Origin: Paraburkholderia sediminicola | GTDB lineage: Bacteria; Pseudomonadota; Gammaproteobacteria; Burkholderiales; Burkholderiaceae | Direction: 5' to 3' | DNA: 64,000 bases | NCBI RefSeq assembly: GCF_902859805.1 | Contig: NZ_CADIKC010000020.1 | Span: forward strand, 27,708-91,707 | Shown: positions 42,526-51,162 of the stretch, piece after piece | Position numbering within the stretch: the first letter of the stretch is position 1 | How the letters are laid out: every line of letters begins with the position of its first letter | Translations under genes and position numbers: made by a program | The notes under the pieces: generated by a model | What the model was told of the DNA's origin: nothing | Database searches by the model: none | The model's input: the letters and a program-made list of their open reading frames with translations, nothing else

Positions 42526-43347
42526 ATGAGCACGATCACCACGAAAGACGGTACGAAAATCTTCTACAAGGATTGGGGCAAAGGACGCCCGGTTGTCTTC
42601 TCGCACGGCTGGCCATTGTCCGCGGATGCGTGGGACGCGCAGATGCTGTTCCTCGGCGGCAAAGGCTTTCGCGTGATCGCGCATGACCGGCGCGGCCATG
42701 GCCGTTCGGCGCAGACGTGGGATGGCAATGACATGGATACCTATGCCGACGATCTCGCCGCGTTGATTGAACACCTTGACCTGCAGGACGCCACGATGGT
42801 CGGCCATTCAACTGGAGGCGGGGAGGTCGCGCACTACATCGGCCGTCACGGTACGAAACGTGTGGCAAAGGCCGTGCTGATCGGCGCAGTGCCGCCGCTG
42901 ATGCTCAAGACGGAGGGCAATCCCGAAGGCACGCCGATCGACGTGTTCGACGGCATCCGCAAGGGCGTCGAGGCGGATCGTTCGCAGTTTTTCAAGGATC
43001 TGGCGTTGCCGTTCTACGGTTACAACCGGCCGAACGCGAAGGTGTCGCAAGGTGTGATCGATTCGTTCTGGGCGCAAGGCATGGTCGGATCGATCAAGGG
43101 CTTGTACGACTGCATCAAACAGTTCTCCGAAGTCGACTACACGGAGGACCTGAAGAAGATCGACGTGCCGACTCTGGTATTGCATGGCGACGACGACCAG
43201 ATCGTGCCGATCGATGCCGCAGGCCGCAAGACGGCGAAGATTGTGAAGAACGCCACGCTCAAGGTCTACCCGGGCGGGCAGCACGGCATGTGCACGGTGG
43301 AGGCGGACAAGGTGAACGCCGATCTGCTGGAGTTCATCGGTTCGTAA
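42526..43347 (+). CDS. Alpha/beta-hydrolase of the non-haem chloroperoxidase/esterase type
   Basis: 273 residues, cytoplasmic. The start MSTITTKDGTKIFYKDWGKG and oxyanion motif VFSHGWPLSADAWD are typical of bacterial cofactor-free haloperoxidases. The nucleophile is Ser95 in GHSTGGGE, the acid is in LHGDDDQIVP, and the His is in GGQHGM. These enzymes are esterases that form peracids as a side reaction. AGAAGGAG lies ten bases before ATG 42526. Confidence 0.93.
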   Translation: MSTITTKDGTKIFYKDWGKGRPVVFSHGWPLSADAWDAQMLFLGGKGFRVIAHDRRGHGRSAQTWDGNDMDTYADDLAALIEHLDLQDATMVGHSTGGGEVAHYIGRHGTKRVAKAVLIGAVPPLMLKTEGNPEGTPIDVFDGIRKGVEADRSQFFKDLALPFYGYNRPNAKVSQGVIDSFWAQGMVGSIKGLYDCIKQFSEVDYTEDLKKIDVPTLVLHGDDDQIVPIDAAGRKTAKIVKNATLKVYPGGQHGMCTVEADKVNADLLEFIGS

Positions 43348-43435
43348 TGCGTTGATCTGGCAAGTGCGGCTGGCGAGGGGCGATTGTTCCGTCCTCGCGC
43401 TGGCCGCACTCGTACCTGTGTACGGCGGTCGCCGC

Positions 43436-43975
43436 TCAGGCAGTTGGCCAGCCGATGCGCGCCGCTCGGCGCAATGTCGAGCGAACCACCAGCCGGTGGA
43501 ACGGAGTGATGGCGAGGATATAAAAACGCCCAAGCCCGTTGTGACAGTGCACGACTGTGGACAGAATCAGATAGCGCGCGCTGCCTTCGTGCGTATCGCG
43601 CGTTTGCTGCAGTATCGAAAGCCGGAAGTCCAGATGGCTGTCGTTCTCGCCGAGAATGATCTCGCGTGCGCTGCGCGTGTAGATGCGGAAGAAGTCGACC
43701 CGATCCCTTGAGCCGGGTGGATTCGCGATGCGCAACTGCTTCGACGTCTTGAGTCCGAAGCGGGCGACTAACGCATCGCGCAGCCCCAGCAGTTTCGCTA
43801 TCCATTTCGCCTGATGGGCGAACATAAAGCGCGCGAGCAATTCCGGGTCGTCGATTGCGTTGTCTGGCAAGCGGACGGCGTACGCGTCAGCGAGGTCCGG
43901 GGCATCGTACATGCGGGCCACGCCGGATTCGGCCGGCACGGCAACGGAAAGCACAGAACGGTTGGCATCTGGCAT
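43436..43975 (-). CDS. DUF2867-family protein
   Basis: 179 residues from ATG 43975 (MPDANRSVLSVAVP). An upstream in-frame extension lacks features. It contains DFFRIYTRSAREIILGENDS, HLDFRLSILQQ and ILAITPFHRLVVRSTLRRA, the DUF2867 pattern, which probably forms a SRPBCC-like cavity fold. Function is unknown. It is convergent with the hydrolase and divergent from the uronate dehydrogenase. Confidence 0.75.
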   Translation of the reverse strand: MPDANRSVLSVAVPAESGVARMYDAPDLADAYAVRLPDNAIDDPELLARFMFAHQAKWIAKLLGLRDALVARFGLKTSKQLRIANPPGSRDRVDFFRIYTRSAREIILGENDSHLDFRLSILQQTRDTHEGSARYLILSTVVHCHNGLGRFYILAITPFHRLVVRSTLRRAARIGWPTA

Positions 43976-44392
43976 AGGAAGGTGTTGCGCAGAAAAGAGA
44001 CCGCAGTGGAAAGGGCGACTTCGCCGCGGAGCGCCGCAGTTCAATCGCGCACATGCGCGTTAAGTCTACGCGTGCTCGACGGCGCGCGCTCAAGCATCGG
44101 TGTCATTGCGCGAACCAGCGGTGTGCGCTGGATGACGCAGGATCAGGCACGAACCTACGGATCAAGTTATACGACGTCACATAAATTCGATATAACGTAT
44201 GTGCTTGTTTGCAAAAGATAAATAGCTCCGCAGCTAAAGCCAGTACGGGTAAATGCCTGGTTGAAATCCACTTTGGAATCGAAGATAGTACGTTGTCGTA
44301 CAACTAAGGGCTGGTTCCAGCCCGTTGCCGCCACGGCTCGACTGCTAGCCGTCCTCCGGCTCTTATCGCGCGCGGCGCTGTAAAGGATCCTT
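43976..44392. other. Divergent intergenic region before the first uronate dehydrogenase
   Basis: 417 bases without a gene. It holds an 18-bp palindrome at 44167-44184, a nested GTTATA...TATAAC pair (44166-44196) and the uronate-regulon operator at 44293-44303. The middle part is AT-rich. Confidence 0.5.
44293..44303 (+). promoter_or_regulatory. Uronate-regulon operator before udh-1
   Basis: TTGTCGTACAA lies inside GTACGTTGTCGTACAAC. It fits the FadR-subfamily GntR pattern TNGTNNNACNA and the 17-bp consensus found before the other uronate genes. It lies 90 bases before the start codon. Confidence 0.7.
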
Positions 44393-45220
44393 ATGAAGAA
44401 GATTGCCTTGAGTGGAGCCGGCGGCCAGCTCGGCTCGGTAGTGCGGACGGCGTTGGTCGGCCGTGGCATCCCCTTGCGTTCGGCGGCGGGTTCGAAGCCC
44501 CTCGCGCCGCTGGTCGAGGGCGAGGACGTGATGCACGGCGACCTGCGTGACCCCGCCGTCGTCGATCGCCTGCTAGAGGGCGTCGACGTGCTGATTCACT
44601 TCGCCGGCACGAGCGTGGAACGTCCGCTGCCTGAAATCATCGATAACAACCTGCGCGCGCTGGTCGAGGTGTACGAAGGCGCGCGCCGGCAAGGCGTTCG
44701 ACGCGTGGTGTTTGCCAGCTCGAACCACGCGATCGGCATGTATCCGGTCACCGATCATCTCAGTCTCGACTGCGCACTGCGCCCGGACGGTTTCTACGGC
44801 CTGAGCAAGGTGTGGGGCGAAGCACTGGCAAGAATGTATTGGGACAAGCACGGCATCGAGAGTATTTGCGTGCGCATCGGCAGTTGCCTTGAGCGGCCGA
44901 CCGAGCCGCGACACCTGAGTACCTGGTTCGGTCATCGCGACCTGCTGCATTTCCTCGACCGCTGTGTCGAGGCAGAAGACATCGGCTTCATCACCGTGTG
45001 GGGCGTGTCAGCCAACACGCGTAGCTGGTGGGACAACAGCGGCGCCGAGCGTCTCGGTTATCGGCCGACTCAGGACGCTGAAGCCTACGCCGAGGAAATC
45101 CTGGCTCGGCCGAATCCGCTCGATGCCTTGGGTCAGCGTTACCAGGGCGGCAGCTTCGTCGGCATCGATTACTCGCGCGACGACGCGGCGAGCAAAGACA
45201 CCGCAGGCCGGCCGTCCTGA
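44393..45220 (+). CDS. udh: Uronate dehydrogenase (first copy)
   Basis: NAD-dependent short-chain dehydrogenase/epimerase-fold enzyme of 275 residues that oxidises D-galacturonate or D-glucuronate to the aldarolactone. The nucleotide motif is LSGAGGQLG (residues 6-14). The active-site motifs are FASSNHAIGMYP, and YGLSK with Tyr135 and Lys139, close to Tyr136/Lys140 of Agrobacterium Udh. It is followed after 29 bases by a hexuronate carrier gene. A second copy sits at 58094, suggesting specialisation for different uronates. Confidence 0.88.
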   Translation: MKKIALSGAGGQLGSVVRTALVGRGIPLRSAAGSKPLAPLVEGEDVMHGDLRDPAVVDRLLEGVDVLIHFAGTSVERPLPEIIDNNLRALVEVYEGARRQGVRRVVFASSNHAIGMYPVTDHLSLDCALRPDGFYGLSKVWGEALARMYWDKHGIESICVRIGSCLERPTEPRHLSTWFGHRDLLHFLDRCVEAEDIGFITVWGVSANTRSWWDNSGAERLGYRPTQDAEAYAEEILARPNPLDALGQRYQGGSFVGIDYSRDDAASKDTAGRPS

Positions 45221-45249
45221 TTGGTTAAGGAATACGAGGAGACACAGTC

Positions 45250-46542
45250 ATGAAAATCAAGGGCATCCGCTGGTGGATGGTCAGCCTGGTCGCGGCTGGG
45301 CTCATCATCAATTACCTCGCGCGCAATACGTTGTCGGTGGCGGCGCCGACGCTGATGAAGGACCTCAACATCACGACCGCGCAGTATTCGCATGTTGTGG
45401 TGGCGTGGCAGCTTTGCTATGCATTCATGCAGCCGGTCGCGGGCTATGTACTCGACACCGTCGGCACCAAGATCGGCTTCGCGGCGTTCGCGCTGGCCTG
45501 GTCGCTGGCGTGTGCCGCCGCAGCATGGTCGACGGGCTGGCGCAGCCTGGCGTTCTTCCGCGGCGTGCTCGGTATCGCCGAAGCGGCGGGCATCCCGGCC
45601 GGCGTCAAGGCGACGAGCGAGTGGTTTCCGGCCAAGGAGCGTTCCGTTGCGATCGGCTGGTTCAATATCGGCTCGTCCGTCGGTGCGCTGCTTGCGCCGC
45701 CGCTGGTGGTTTGGGCGCTGTTGCACGGTCAATGGCAATGGGCTTTCCTGATCGTCGGCGTGGCGGGGATTGTCTGGAGCGCGCTGTGGATGCTGCTCTA
45801 CAAGCACCCGCAGAAACAGAAGCTGTTGAGCGACACCGAGCGCGATTACATCCTCAGCGGACAGGAGGCAAAGCACAGCGACGCCGGTGCGGTCAAACGC
45901 AGTTGGGCTTCCATGCTCGGCAGCCGCGATTTCTGGGCAATCGGCATTCCGCGGATTCTTTCCGAGCCGGCCTGGCAGACCTTCAACGCGTGGATTCCGC
46001 TGTACATGATGACCGAGCGGCACATGAACCTGAAGGAAGTCGCGCTGTACGCATGGATGCCTTTTCTGGCCGCAGATATCGGCTGCGTGCTTGGCGGTTA
46101 CCTCAGCCCGCTGTTTCATAAGTATGCGAAGGTCTCGCTGTTCACGTCCCGCAAGATGGTGTTCGTTGTTGGCGCACTCTGCATGATCGGGCCGGCTTGC
46201 GTCGGACTGGTGGCGAGTCCTTATGCGGCCGTCGCGCTGCTGTGCGTTGGCGGTTTTGCCCACCAGACCCTGTCGGGTGCGTTGTACGCGATTACCTCCG
46301 ACATGTTCGGCAAGAACGAAGTCGCTACCGCCACGGGCATGGGCGGCATGGCGGGTTACCTGGGCGCGGCGGCGTTCACGGCGCTGTTCGGCGTGCTGGT
46401 CACGCAGATTGGCTACAGCCCGTTGTTCGTGGTGCTGGCTGTGTTCGACATCATCGCGGCGGCTGTGGTGTGCCTGCTGGCACGAAGTGGTGATAAGACA
46501 ATCGACCCGCGTTGGGCGGCGGCGAGTGTAGCGGCCAAGTGA
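45250..46542 (+). CDS. exuT: MFS hexuronate/aldarate transporter (ExuT/GudP family)
   Basis: Inner-membrane carrier of 430 residues in the anion:cation symporter family. Diagnostic blocks are INYLARNTLSVAAPTLMKDL, GYVLDTVGTKIG, RGVLGIAEAAGIPAGVKATS, EWFPAKERSVAIGWFN, and ITSDMFGKNEVATATGMGGM. ExuT-type carriers import galacturonate and glucuronate. It follows the uronate dehydrogenase and ends at a strong terminator, so udh-exuT is a two-gene operon under the 44293 operator. Confidence 0.87.
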   Translation: MKIKGIRWWMVSLVAAGLIINYLARNTLSVAAPTLMKDLNITTAQYSHVVVAWQLCYAFMQPVAGYVLDTVGTKIGFAAFALAWSLACAAAAWSTGWRSLAFFRGVLGIAEAAGIPAGVKATSEWFPAKERSVAIGWFNIGSSVGALLAPPLVVWALLHGQWQWAFLIVGVAGIVWSALWMLLYKHPQKQKLLSDTERDYILSGQEAKHSDAGAVKRSWASMLGSRDFWAIGIPRILSEPAWQTFNAWIPLYMMTERHMNLKEVALYAWMPFLAADIGCVLGGYLSPLFHKYAKVSLFTSRKMVFVVGALCMIGPACVGLVASPYAAVALLCVGGFAHQTLSGALYAITSDMFGKNEVATATGMGGMAGYLGAAAFTALFGVLVTQIGYSPLFVVLAVFDIIAAAVVCLLARSGDKTIDPRWAAASVAAK

Positions 46543-46584
46543 GTCACGGTTAGGCCCGGGCCGCGAATCGCGCCCGGTAGTGAA

Positions 46585-46620
46585 AATGGCGGCGCCCAAG
46601 GGCGCCGCCATTTGTTTTTT
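46585..46620 (+). terminator. Rho-independent terminator after exuT
   Basis: AATGGCGGCGCCC pairs over 13 bp with GGGCGCCGCCATT around an AA turn and is followed by TGTTTTTT. It ends the udh-exuT operon. Confidence 0.9.
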
Positions 46621-46665
46621 CGCGCTTAAGACTTAACGCTTAGCGCTGATCGACGGCCGTCGCGC

Positions 46666-46694
46666 GGTCTCCGGCATGACGCATGCCGGAGACC
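46666..46694 (-). terminator. Hairpin after the polygalacturonase gene
   Basis: GGTCTCCGGCATG pairs over 13 bp with CATGCCGGAGACC around a three-base loop, ten bases past the polygalacturonase stop on the minus strand. No T-run follows, so it is a terminator-like or RNA-protecting hairpin. Confidence 0.5.
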
Positions 46695-46703
46695 GTTTGC
46701 CCA

Positions 46704-48899
46704 TCAGCCTACTAGCGAGCTGTTATACGTGACGCCGCCGATCACTACATTGCTCAGCGTGATGGCCTTCACGTTGCTCACAAAGACCGGCCCTGGCGTA
46801 GTCGTCGTTGCCGGTCCCACGCAGATCGGCGTTCCGAGGTTGCAGTTCGAGATCGTCACGCCGGTAATCGGCTGCACCGTCGGCACGGGTAGCGGGCCGT
46901 TGTAGTCCGCAGCCACCGGACCCTGCGCGACGATCGCCTGGAAGCAGGAAGCCGACGTCGCGGAGAAGCCTGCAGGCATTGCGTAGCTCACCGTGCCCGA
47001 CACGTTGGTCGCGTTTACGTTCGTGATGTTGACGTTGTTGATCGTCGCCGGGTTCCAGCGCACCGAATCGCCCGAGGGGCTGTAATCGCAGTCGAACGTG
47101 ATCAGCCCGCCCTGTCCGGTAGACGGGTTTGCCGCGAGACCGACCGTGCCCGTGCCGGCGACCGAACCTGGAACACTCGAGCCCAATGCGCCGCCGCCGT
47201 ATTTCCCAGCCAGATTCACGCCATTGGGCAACGTCACGCCATTGATCCAGACGTTGTTGATGAACCCGCCACGGTTCATGTTGGTCTTGAAGCGAAGCGC
47301 GATATTCAGCGGATTGGTCGCCCAGTTCTCGTTCTGCATCGTCAGATTGCGCGCGTAGACGTTTTCCACGCCCGCGCTCATTTCGCTGCCGATCGTGAGC
47401 CCGCCGTGGCCACTCTGCATCGTGCAGTTCTGGACCACGATGTTCTGCATCGGGCCGTACTCCGTATCGAGGCACTTGCCGGACTTGATCGCGATGCAGT
47501 CGTCACCGGTATTGAACTGAACGTTCTGCACCAGCACGTTGTTACACGCATCCGGGTCGAAGCCGTCGTTGTTCGGGCCGATGCTGTCGGCAAACACGCC
47601 GTCGATCACCACGTTCGTGCAATCGGTCGGATGGTGCTGCCAGAACGGCGTGTTCTGTGTGTGGTAGTTCTGCAGCAGCACGTTGGTGCAGCCGATGAAT
47701 TCGACCATGCACGGACGCAGAAAGTGACCGAGGCCGAAGACGCGATTAACAACCGGCACGCCGAGTTCCGACAGCGCGGGCAGGTAGTTCTGGTCCTGAT
47801 TCCAGCCCGAAACGGTGAGCAGATTCATCAGCGTCGTCGTCGTGCCATCCTGATTCGTGAACGACACGCTGGCCTGCGGATTCGTGACCTGGGCCGCGGG
47901 CAGACTCGTCAGGGCCGTGCTGGCCGGGTAGGTGGCGGCGTTGGCCGGGTAGGAGGTGGTGCCCGTGTTCGCGTCGGCCTGCGAAACCGGTGTGCCTCCC
48001 GAAGCCGGTTTCACGTAACCGTATGCGCTACTCGTGCCCTTGAATGTCCACCAGCACGAGGTTGGCGGCTTGGTGCTCAACTGCATCGGCGTCATTGCCT
48101 GACCGTTGAGGACGCACGTATTGTCGTCGGCGGTCAGCGCGATGTTGTTCTGCTGGTATGCATAGATCGGCGAGCCGAAGTTCAGGCAGTCGTTGGCCTG
48201 CCAGCGCGTCCAGTACAGATTGCCGTTTGCAGTCGGGTACGGACCGTTCTTCGCGTAGTCAGCCGGGTTTGGGCTGAAATAGATCGTGCAGCCGGAACTC
48301 AAATGGAAGTTTACGTTGCTCAGGAGAACGATTGGACCGCCGCAGTACCAATTGCCGGCAGGCACCACCACGCGGCCGCCGCCCACCGCATGCGCGGCCT
48401 GAATCGCTGCATTGAACGGGGAGCACGAATCGTAGACCGTGTCCGTCATATCCCACGGCACCATCACGTTCGAGCCGGGGCTTTGCGGCGACGTTGCGGC
48501 CTGCGAGCCCGTCACCCATGAAATCGCGCCACCGGGCCACGCGCTGGCCTGGATCAAAGCGGACGCCGGCAGCGTCCGTGCGCCGTAGCCTGTCACCTGG
48601 AAATCAACCGCAGGGAACGTCGACGCGGTGATGCCGGCAAGCTTGTTGATAATTGCCGTTGCCTGGCCGGTTGGTCCCCAGATTGGGTCCGTCGCCACGG
48701 TTGGCGTAGTCGACACGGGTGTCGTGGAACTTAAGGAGCCGCTGTTACCGCCGCAGGCAGACAGTCCGCCCAGCAGCGTTGCGCCCGCGGAGGTTCCTGC
48801 GAGCACGATAAACGCTCTGCGTTCAGGTGAGTTTGGTTCGTCCTGGCCGCGGATTCTCGATGTCGCCGGCTTGCCGTTGTTTTTATCTTTAGATGCCAC
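46704..48899 (-). CDS. Exported polygalacturonase-like glycoside hydrolase, family GH28
   Basis: 731-residue pectin-degrading enzyme, probably an exo-acting polygalacturonosidase. The N-terminus has SPERRAFIVLAGTSAGATLL with twin Arg, then LSACGG, so a Tat-type lipoprotein signal with lipidated Cys is predicted. GH28 catalytic motifs are all present: NNDGFDPDA (N-x-D equivalent), NTGDDCIAIKSGK with the paired Asp, QSGHGGLTIGSE with the HG, and LRFKTN (RxK equivalent). Parallel beta-helix repeats (NNVLVQNVQF, QNIVVQNCTM, NNVNITNVNA) surround them. At 731 residues it is longer than most GH28 proteins owing to an N-terminal module. It supplies galacturonate for the surrounding catabolic genes. 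Confidence 0.9.
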   Translation of the reverse strand: MASKDKNNGKPATSRIRGQDEPNSPERRAFIVLAGTSAGATLLGGLSACGGNSGSLSSTTPVSTTPTVATDPIWGPTGQATAIINKLAGITASTFPAVDFQVTGYGARTLPASALIQASAWPGGAISWVTGSQAATSPQSPGSNVMVPWDMTDTVYDSCSPFNAAIQAAHAVGGGRVVVPAGNWYCGGPIVLLSNVNFHLSSGCTIYFSPNPADYAKNGPYPTANGNLYWTRWQANDCLNFGSPIYAYQQNNIALTADDNTCVLNGQAMTPMQLSTKPPTSCWWTFKGTSSAYGYVKPASGGTPVSQADANTGTTSYPANAATYPASTALTSLPAAQVTNPQASVSFTNQDGTTTTLMNLLTVSGWNQDQNYLPALSELGVPVVNRVFGLGHFLRPCMVEFIGCTNVLLQNYHTQNTPFWQHHPTDCTNVVIDGVFADSIGPNNDGFDPDACNNVLVQNVQFNTGDDCIAIKSGKCLDTEYGPMQNIVVQNCTMQSGHGGLTIGSEMSAGVENVYARNLTMQNENWATNPLNIALRFKTNMNRGGFINNVWINGVTLPNGVNLAGKYGGGALGSSVPGSVAGTGTVGLAANPSTGQGGLITFDCDYSPSGDSVRWNPATINNVNITNVNATNVSGTVSYAMPAGFSATSASCFQAIVAQGPVAADYNGPLPVPTVQPITGVTISNCNLGTPICVGPATTTTPGPVFVSNVKAITLSNVVIGGVTYNSSLVG

Positions 48900-49177
48900 G
48901 GATGTCTCCTTGCCCTTTGCGGGCGTTGTAAGTGATCGTCAGTTTTCAATGGGCCATGACTCTTCAATCCGTCGCTTGAATCAGCGGCGAATATCGAACC
49001 CGTTTGCATGGCCGTCAGTCATCCTTAATATTTGTAATAAAACTTTATTGATGAGTGTGATCTGGTTGCTGAGAAGATTCCTGAGGATGCCTAATGCGGC
49101 GTGCACCGTTCCATCTTCTCTATTTGCATAGAGCAAGCGGGAACGGCGCCGCGGATCGGCCTCGCGGCCTTACAGGT

Positions 49178-50071
49178 TCAGGCGGTCTTCTGGCCGATCT
49201 CGTGATTGGCGAGTATTTCGAGCGCGCGCACCATGGCGGAGTGGTCCCATGCCTTGCCACCATGCGCCACGCAGGCGTTGAAGAGCTGCTGGCAGGTGGC
49301 CGTGTTCGGCAAGGAGACGCCGAGTGCCTGGGCCGTCGAGAGCGCGAGATTCAGATCCTTCTGGTGGAGCTCGATCCGGAAGCCCGGGTCGAAGGTGCGC
49401 TTCGTCATCCGTTCACCGTGCACTTCGAGAATGCGCGAGGACGCAAAACCGCCCATCAGTGCTTCGCGTACACGCGCCGGATCGACCCCGGCCTTGGAGG
49501 CGAGCAACAACGCTTCGCCGACGGCCTCGATCGTCGCGGCGACGATCACCTGATTGGCCACCTTGCACACCTGGCCCGCGCCGACAGCGCCGATTAGCGT
49601 GACGTTCTTGCCCATCATGTCGAAGAGCGGCTTGACGCTATCGAAGGTTGCGGGTTCGCCGCCCACCATGATGGTCAGCGAACCGGCCTTGGCGCCGACC
49701 TCGCCACCTGAAACCGGTGCATCCATATAGTCCGCGCCGCGTTCACGCACGCGCGCTGCGAAGTCGCGGGTGGCCATCGGCGAAATCGAGCTCATGTCGA
49801 CCACCGTCTGTCCTGGACGCAGAGCCTCGGCGAGGCCGTGTTCGCCAAACAGCACGCGTTCGACGTCCGGCGTATCCGGCACCATGACGAAGATCACGTC
49901 GGCATGCGCGGCCACGGCGGCCGGGCTGTCACACGCAACGGCGCCGGCCTGGATGAGGTCTTCGGGTACGCCGCTACGCGTAAACGCGGCAAGCGCGACG
50001 CCGTTCTTGAGAAGGTTGGCGGCCATGGGTTTGCCCATGATGCCGAGTCCGATAAAGCCTGCTTTTTGCAT
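49178..50071 (-). CDS. garR: 2-hydroxy-3-oxopropionate (tartronate semialdehyde) reductase
   Basis: Cytoplasmic beta-hydroxyacid dehydrogenase of 297 residues reducing tartronate semialdehyde to D-glycerate. The NAD(P) motif is GFIGLGIMGKPMAANLLKNG, substrate loop DAPVSGGEVGAKAG, and the catalytic Lys is in GQVCKVANQ. ATG 50071 has CGGAG eight bases upstream; a frame from 50092 adds seven residues. The gene is 32 bases downstream of garL and completes the aldolase branch of aldarate catabolism. Confidence 0.88.
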   Translation of the reverse strand: MQKAGFIGLGIMGKPMAANLLKNGVALAAFTRSGVPEDLIQAGAVACDSPAAVAAHADVIFVMVPDTPDVERVLFGEHGLAEALRPGQTVVDMSSISPMATRDFAARVRERGADYMDAPVSGGEVGAKAGSLTIMVGGEPATFDSVKPLFDMMGKNVTLIGAVGAGQVCKVANQVIVAATIEAVGEALLLASKAGVDPARVREALMGGFASSRILEVHGERMTKRTFDPGFRIELHQKDLNLALSTAQALGVSLPNTATCQQLFNACVAHGGKAWDHSAMVRALEILANHEIGQKTA

Positions 50072-50103
50072 GGAAATCTCCGGAGATGTCATGGCGGCCG
50101 TCC

Positions 50104-50904
50104 TTACTTCCGGTCCGCCTGTTTCTGCATGAAATGTTTTTGAACGGTCTGCGCGGCGGCTTTCAGCAACCCCATATCGGCGCAGACCGCGATGACGCGG
50201 CAGCCCATCGAGAGATAGCGCTCCGCGTCGGCCTGCACGGGCGCGAGGATGCCGCTCGGCTTGCCGGCCGCCTGTGCGCGCTCGAAGACGCGCGCGATGG
50301 CCTGTTGCACGTCGGGATGGTTCGGGTTGCCGATGTGGCCATAGGCAGCCGCGAGATCGGACGGTCCGACGAAAACCGCATCGACGCCGTCTACGGCAAG
50401 AATCTCGTCGATATTATCGACCGCCTTGTGGCTTTCAATCTGAACGATGACGCAGACGTTGTCGTTGGCGATATCGAAGTAATTGGCGACGGTCGCATAG
50501 CGATTGCCTCGTTGGCTCACCGAGACGCCGCGGATACCCTGAGGCGGGTAACGCGTCGCAGCGACGGCGCGCATCGCGTCTTCGGCGCTATCGACGAACG
50601 GCACCAGAAAATTCGAGAAACCGCTGTCGAGGAGCCGCTTGATGAACACGCTGTCGTTGGCCGGCGGGCGCACCACGGGCGCGCTTGGGCTGTCCTTGAG
50701 CGCCATCAACTGGGGGATCAGCGTCAGAACGTCGTTCGGTGCGTGCTCGGCGTCCAGCAGCATCCAGTCGAAGCCGACAATGCCTAGCAGTTCCGTAGCA
50801 ATCGGGCTGGCAAGCGAAGCCCAGCAGCCGATCAGGGTTTCGCCGCCGCAGACCGCACGGCGAAAGCTATTGGGTAAAGGCTGGTAAGGCGTGGCGGCTG
50901 TCAT
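50104..50904 (-). CDS. garL: 2-dehydro-3-deoxyglucarate aldolase (GarL/HpcH-HpaI family)
   Basis: Class II metal-dependent aldolase of 266 residues cleaving 5-dehydro-4-deoxy- or 2-dehydro-3-deoxyglucarate to pyruvate and tartronate semialdehyde. Motifs are GFDWMLLDAEHAPND with metal and base residues, VRPPANDSVFIKRLLDSG, YPPQGIRGVS, VIVQIESHKAVDNID and DAVFVGPSDLAAAYG. It leads the leftward garL-garR unit, divergent from the semialdehyde dehydrogenase, with a shared operator region between. Confidence 0.9.
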   Translation of the reverse strand: MTAATPYQPLPNSFRRAVCGGETLIGCWASLASPIATELLGIVGFDWMLLDAEHAPNDVLTLIPQLMALKDSPSAPVVRPPANDSVFIKRLLDSGFSNFLVPFVDSAEDAMRAVAATRYPPQGIRGVSVSQRGNRYATVANYFDIANDNVCVIVQIESHKAVDNIDEILAVDGVDAVFVGPSDLAAAYGHIGNPNHPDVQQAIARVFERAQAAGKPSGILAPVQADAERYLSMGCRVIAVCADMGLLKAAAQTVQKHFMQKQADRK

Positions 50905-51006
50905 GGGGTGTCTCCTCGAGCTGCAATTAAGCGGGCAGGTAACCTGGCAGGTAAGCTGACAGATAGGCGGGCAAGCTCCGACGTTTACTGAATGAAATGT
51001 TATAGG

Positions 51007-51017
51007 TCGTCGTACAT
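51007..51017 (-). promoter_or_regulatory. Uronate-regulon operator before garL
   Basis: TCGTCGTACAT within ATAGGTCGTCGTACATC matches the 17-bp operator with the final A replaced by T. It is 103 bases before the garL start. Confidence 0.58.
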
Positions 51018-51117
51018 CTTAATGAAGGTTAGCATCGGACCGATTGGTTGTAACGGCCACGTAAACCCGAATTCCTCACGGAGCAAGGGTTTCAGGTTGC
51101 GCGTAGGCCACTCAATG

Positions 51118-51128
51118 TTGTAGGATGA
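51118..51128 (+). promoter_or_regulatory. Uronate-regulon operator before the semialdehyde dehydrogenase
   Basis: TTGTAGGATGA within GTTGTAGGATGACCTAT is the operator in reverse orientation. It is 35 bases before the dehydrogenase start and 111 bp from the garL-side site. Confidence 0.68.
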
Positions 51129-51162
51129 CCTATATCTGAGATGTCCATCCAAGGAAAGCGAA

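Noticed and set aside
42159..42529. Short overlapping frames upstream of the chloroperoxidase-type hydrolase
   Set aside because: Cys/His/Arg-rich, three overlapping frames of similar length and no start signals; non-coding DNA is more likely.
48922..48940. Possible uronate-regulon operator before the polygalacturonase gene
   Set aside because: GTTGTAAGTGATCG resembles GTTGTAGGATGACG, but the second half is out of register, so it does not fit TNGTNNNACNA well enough.
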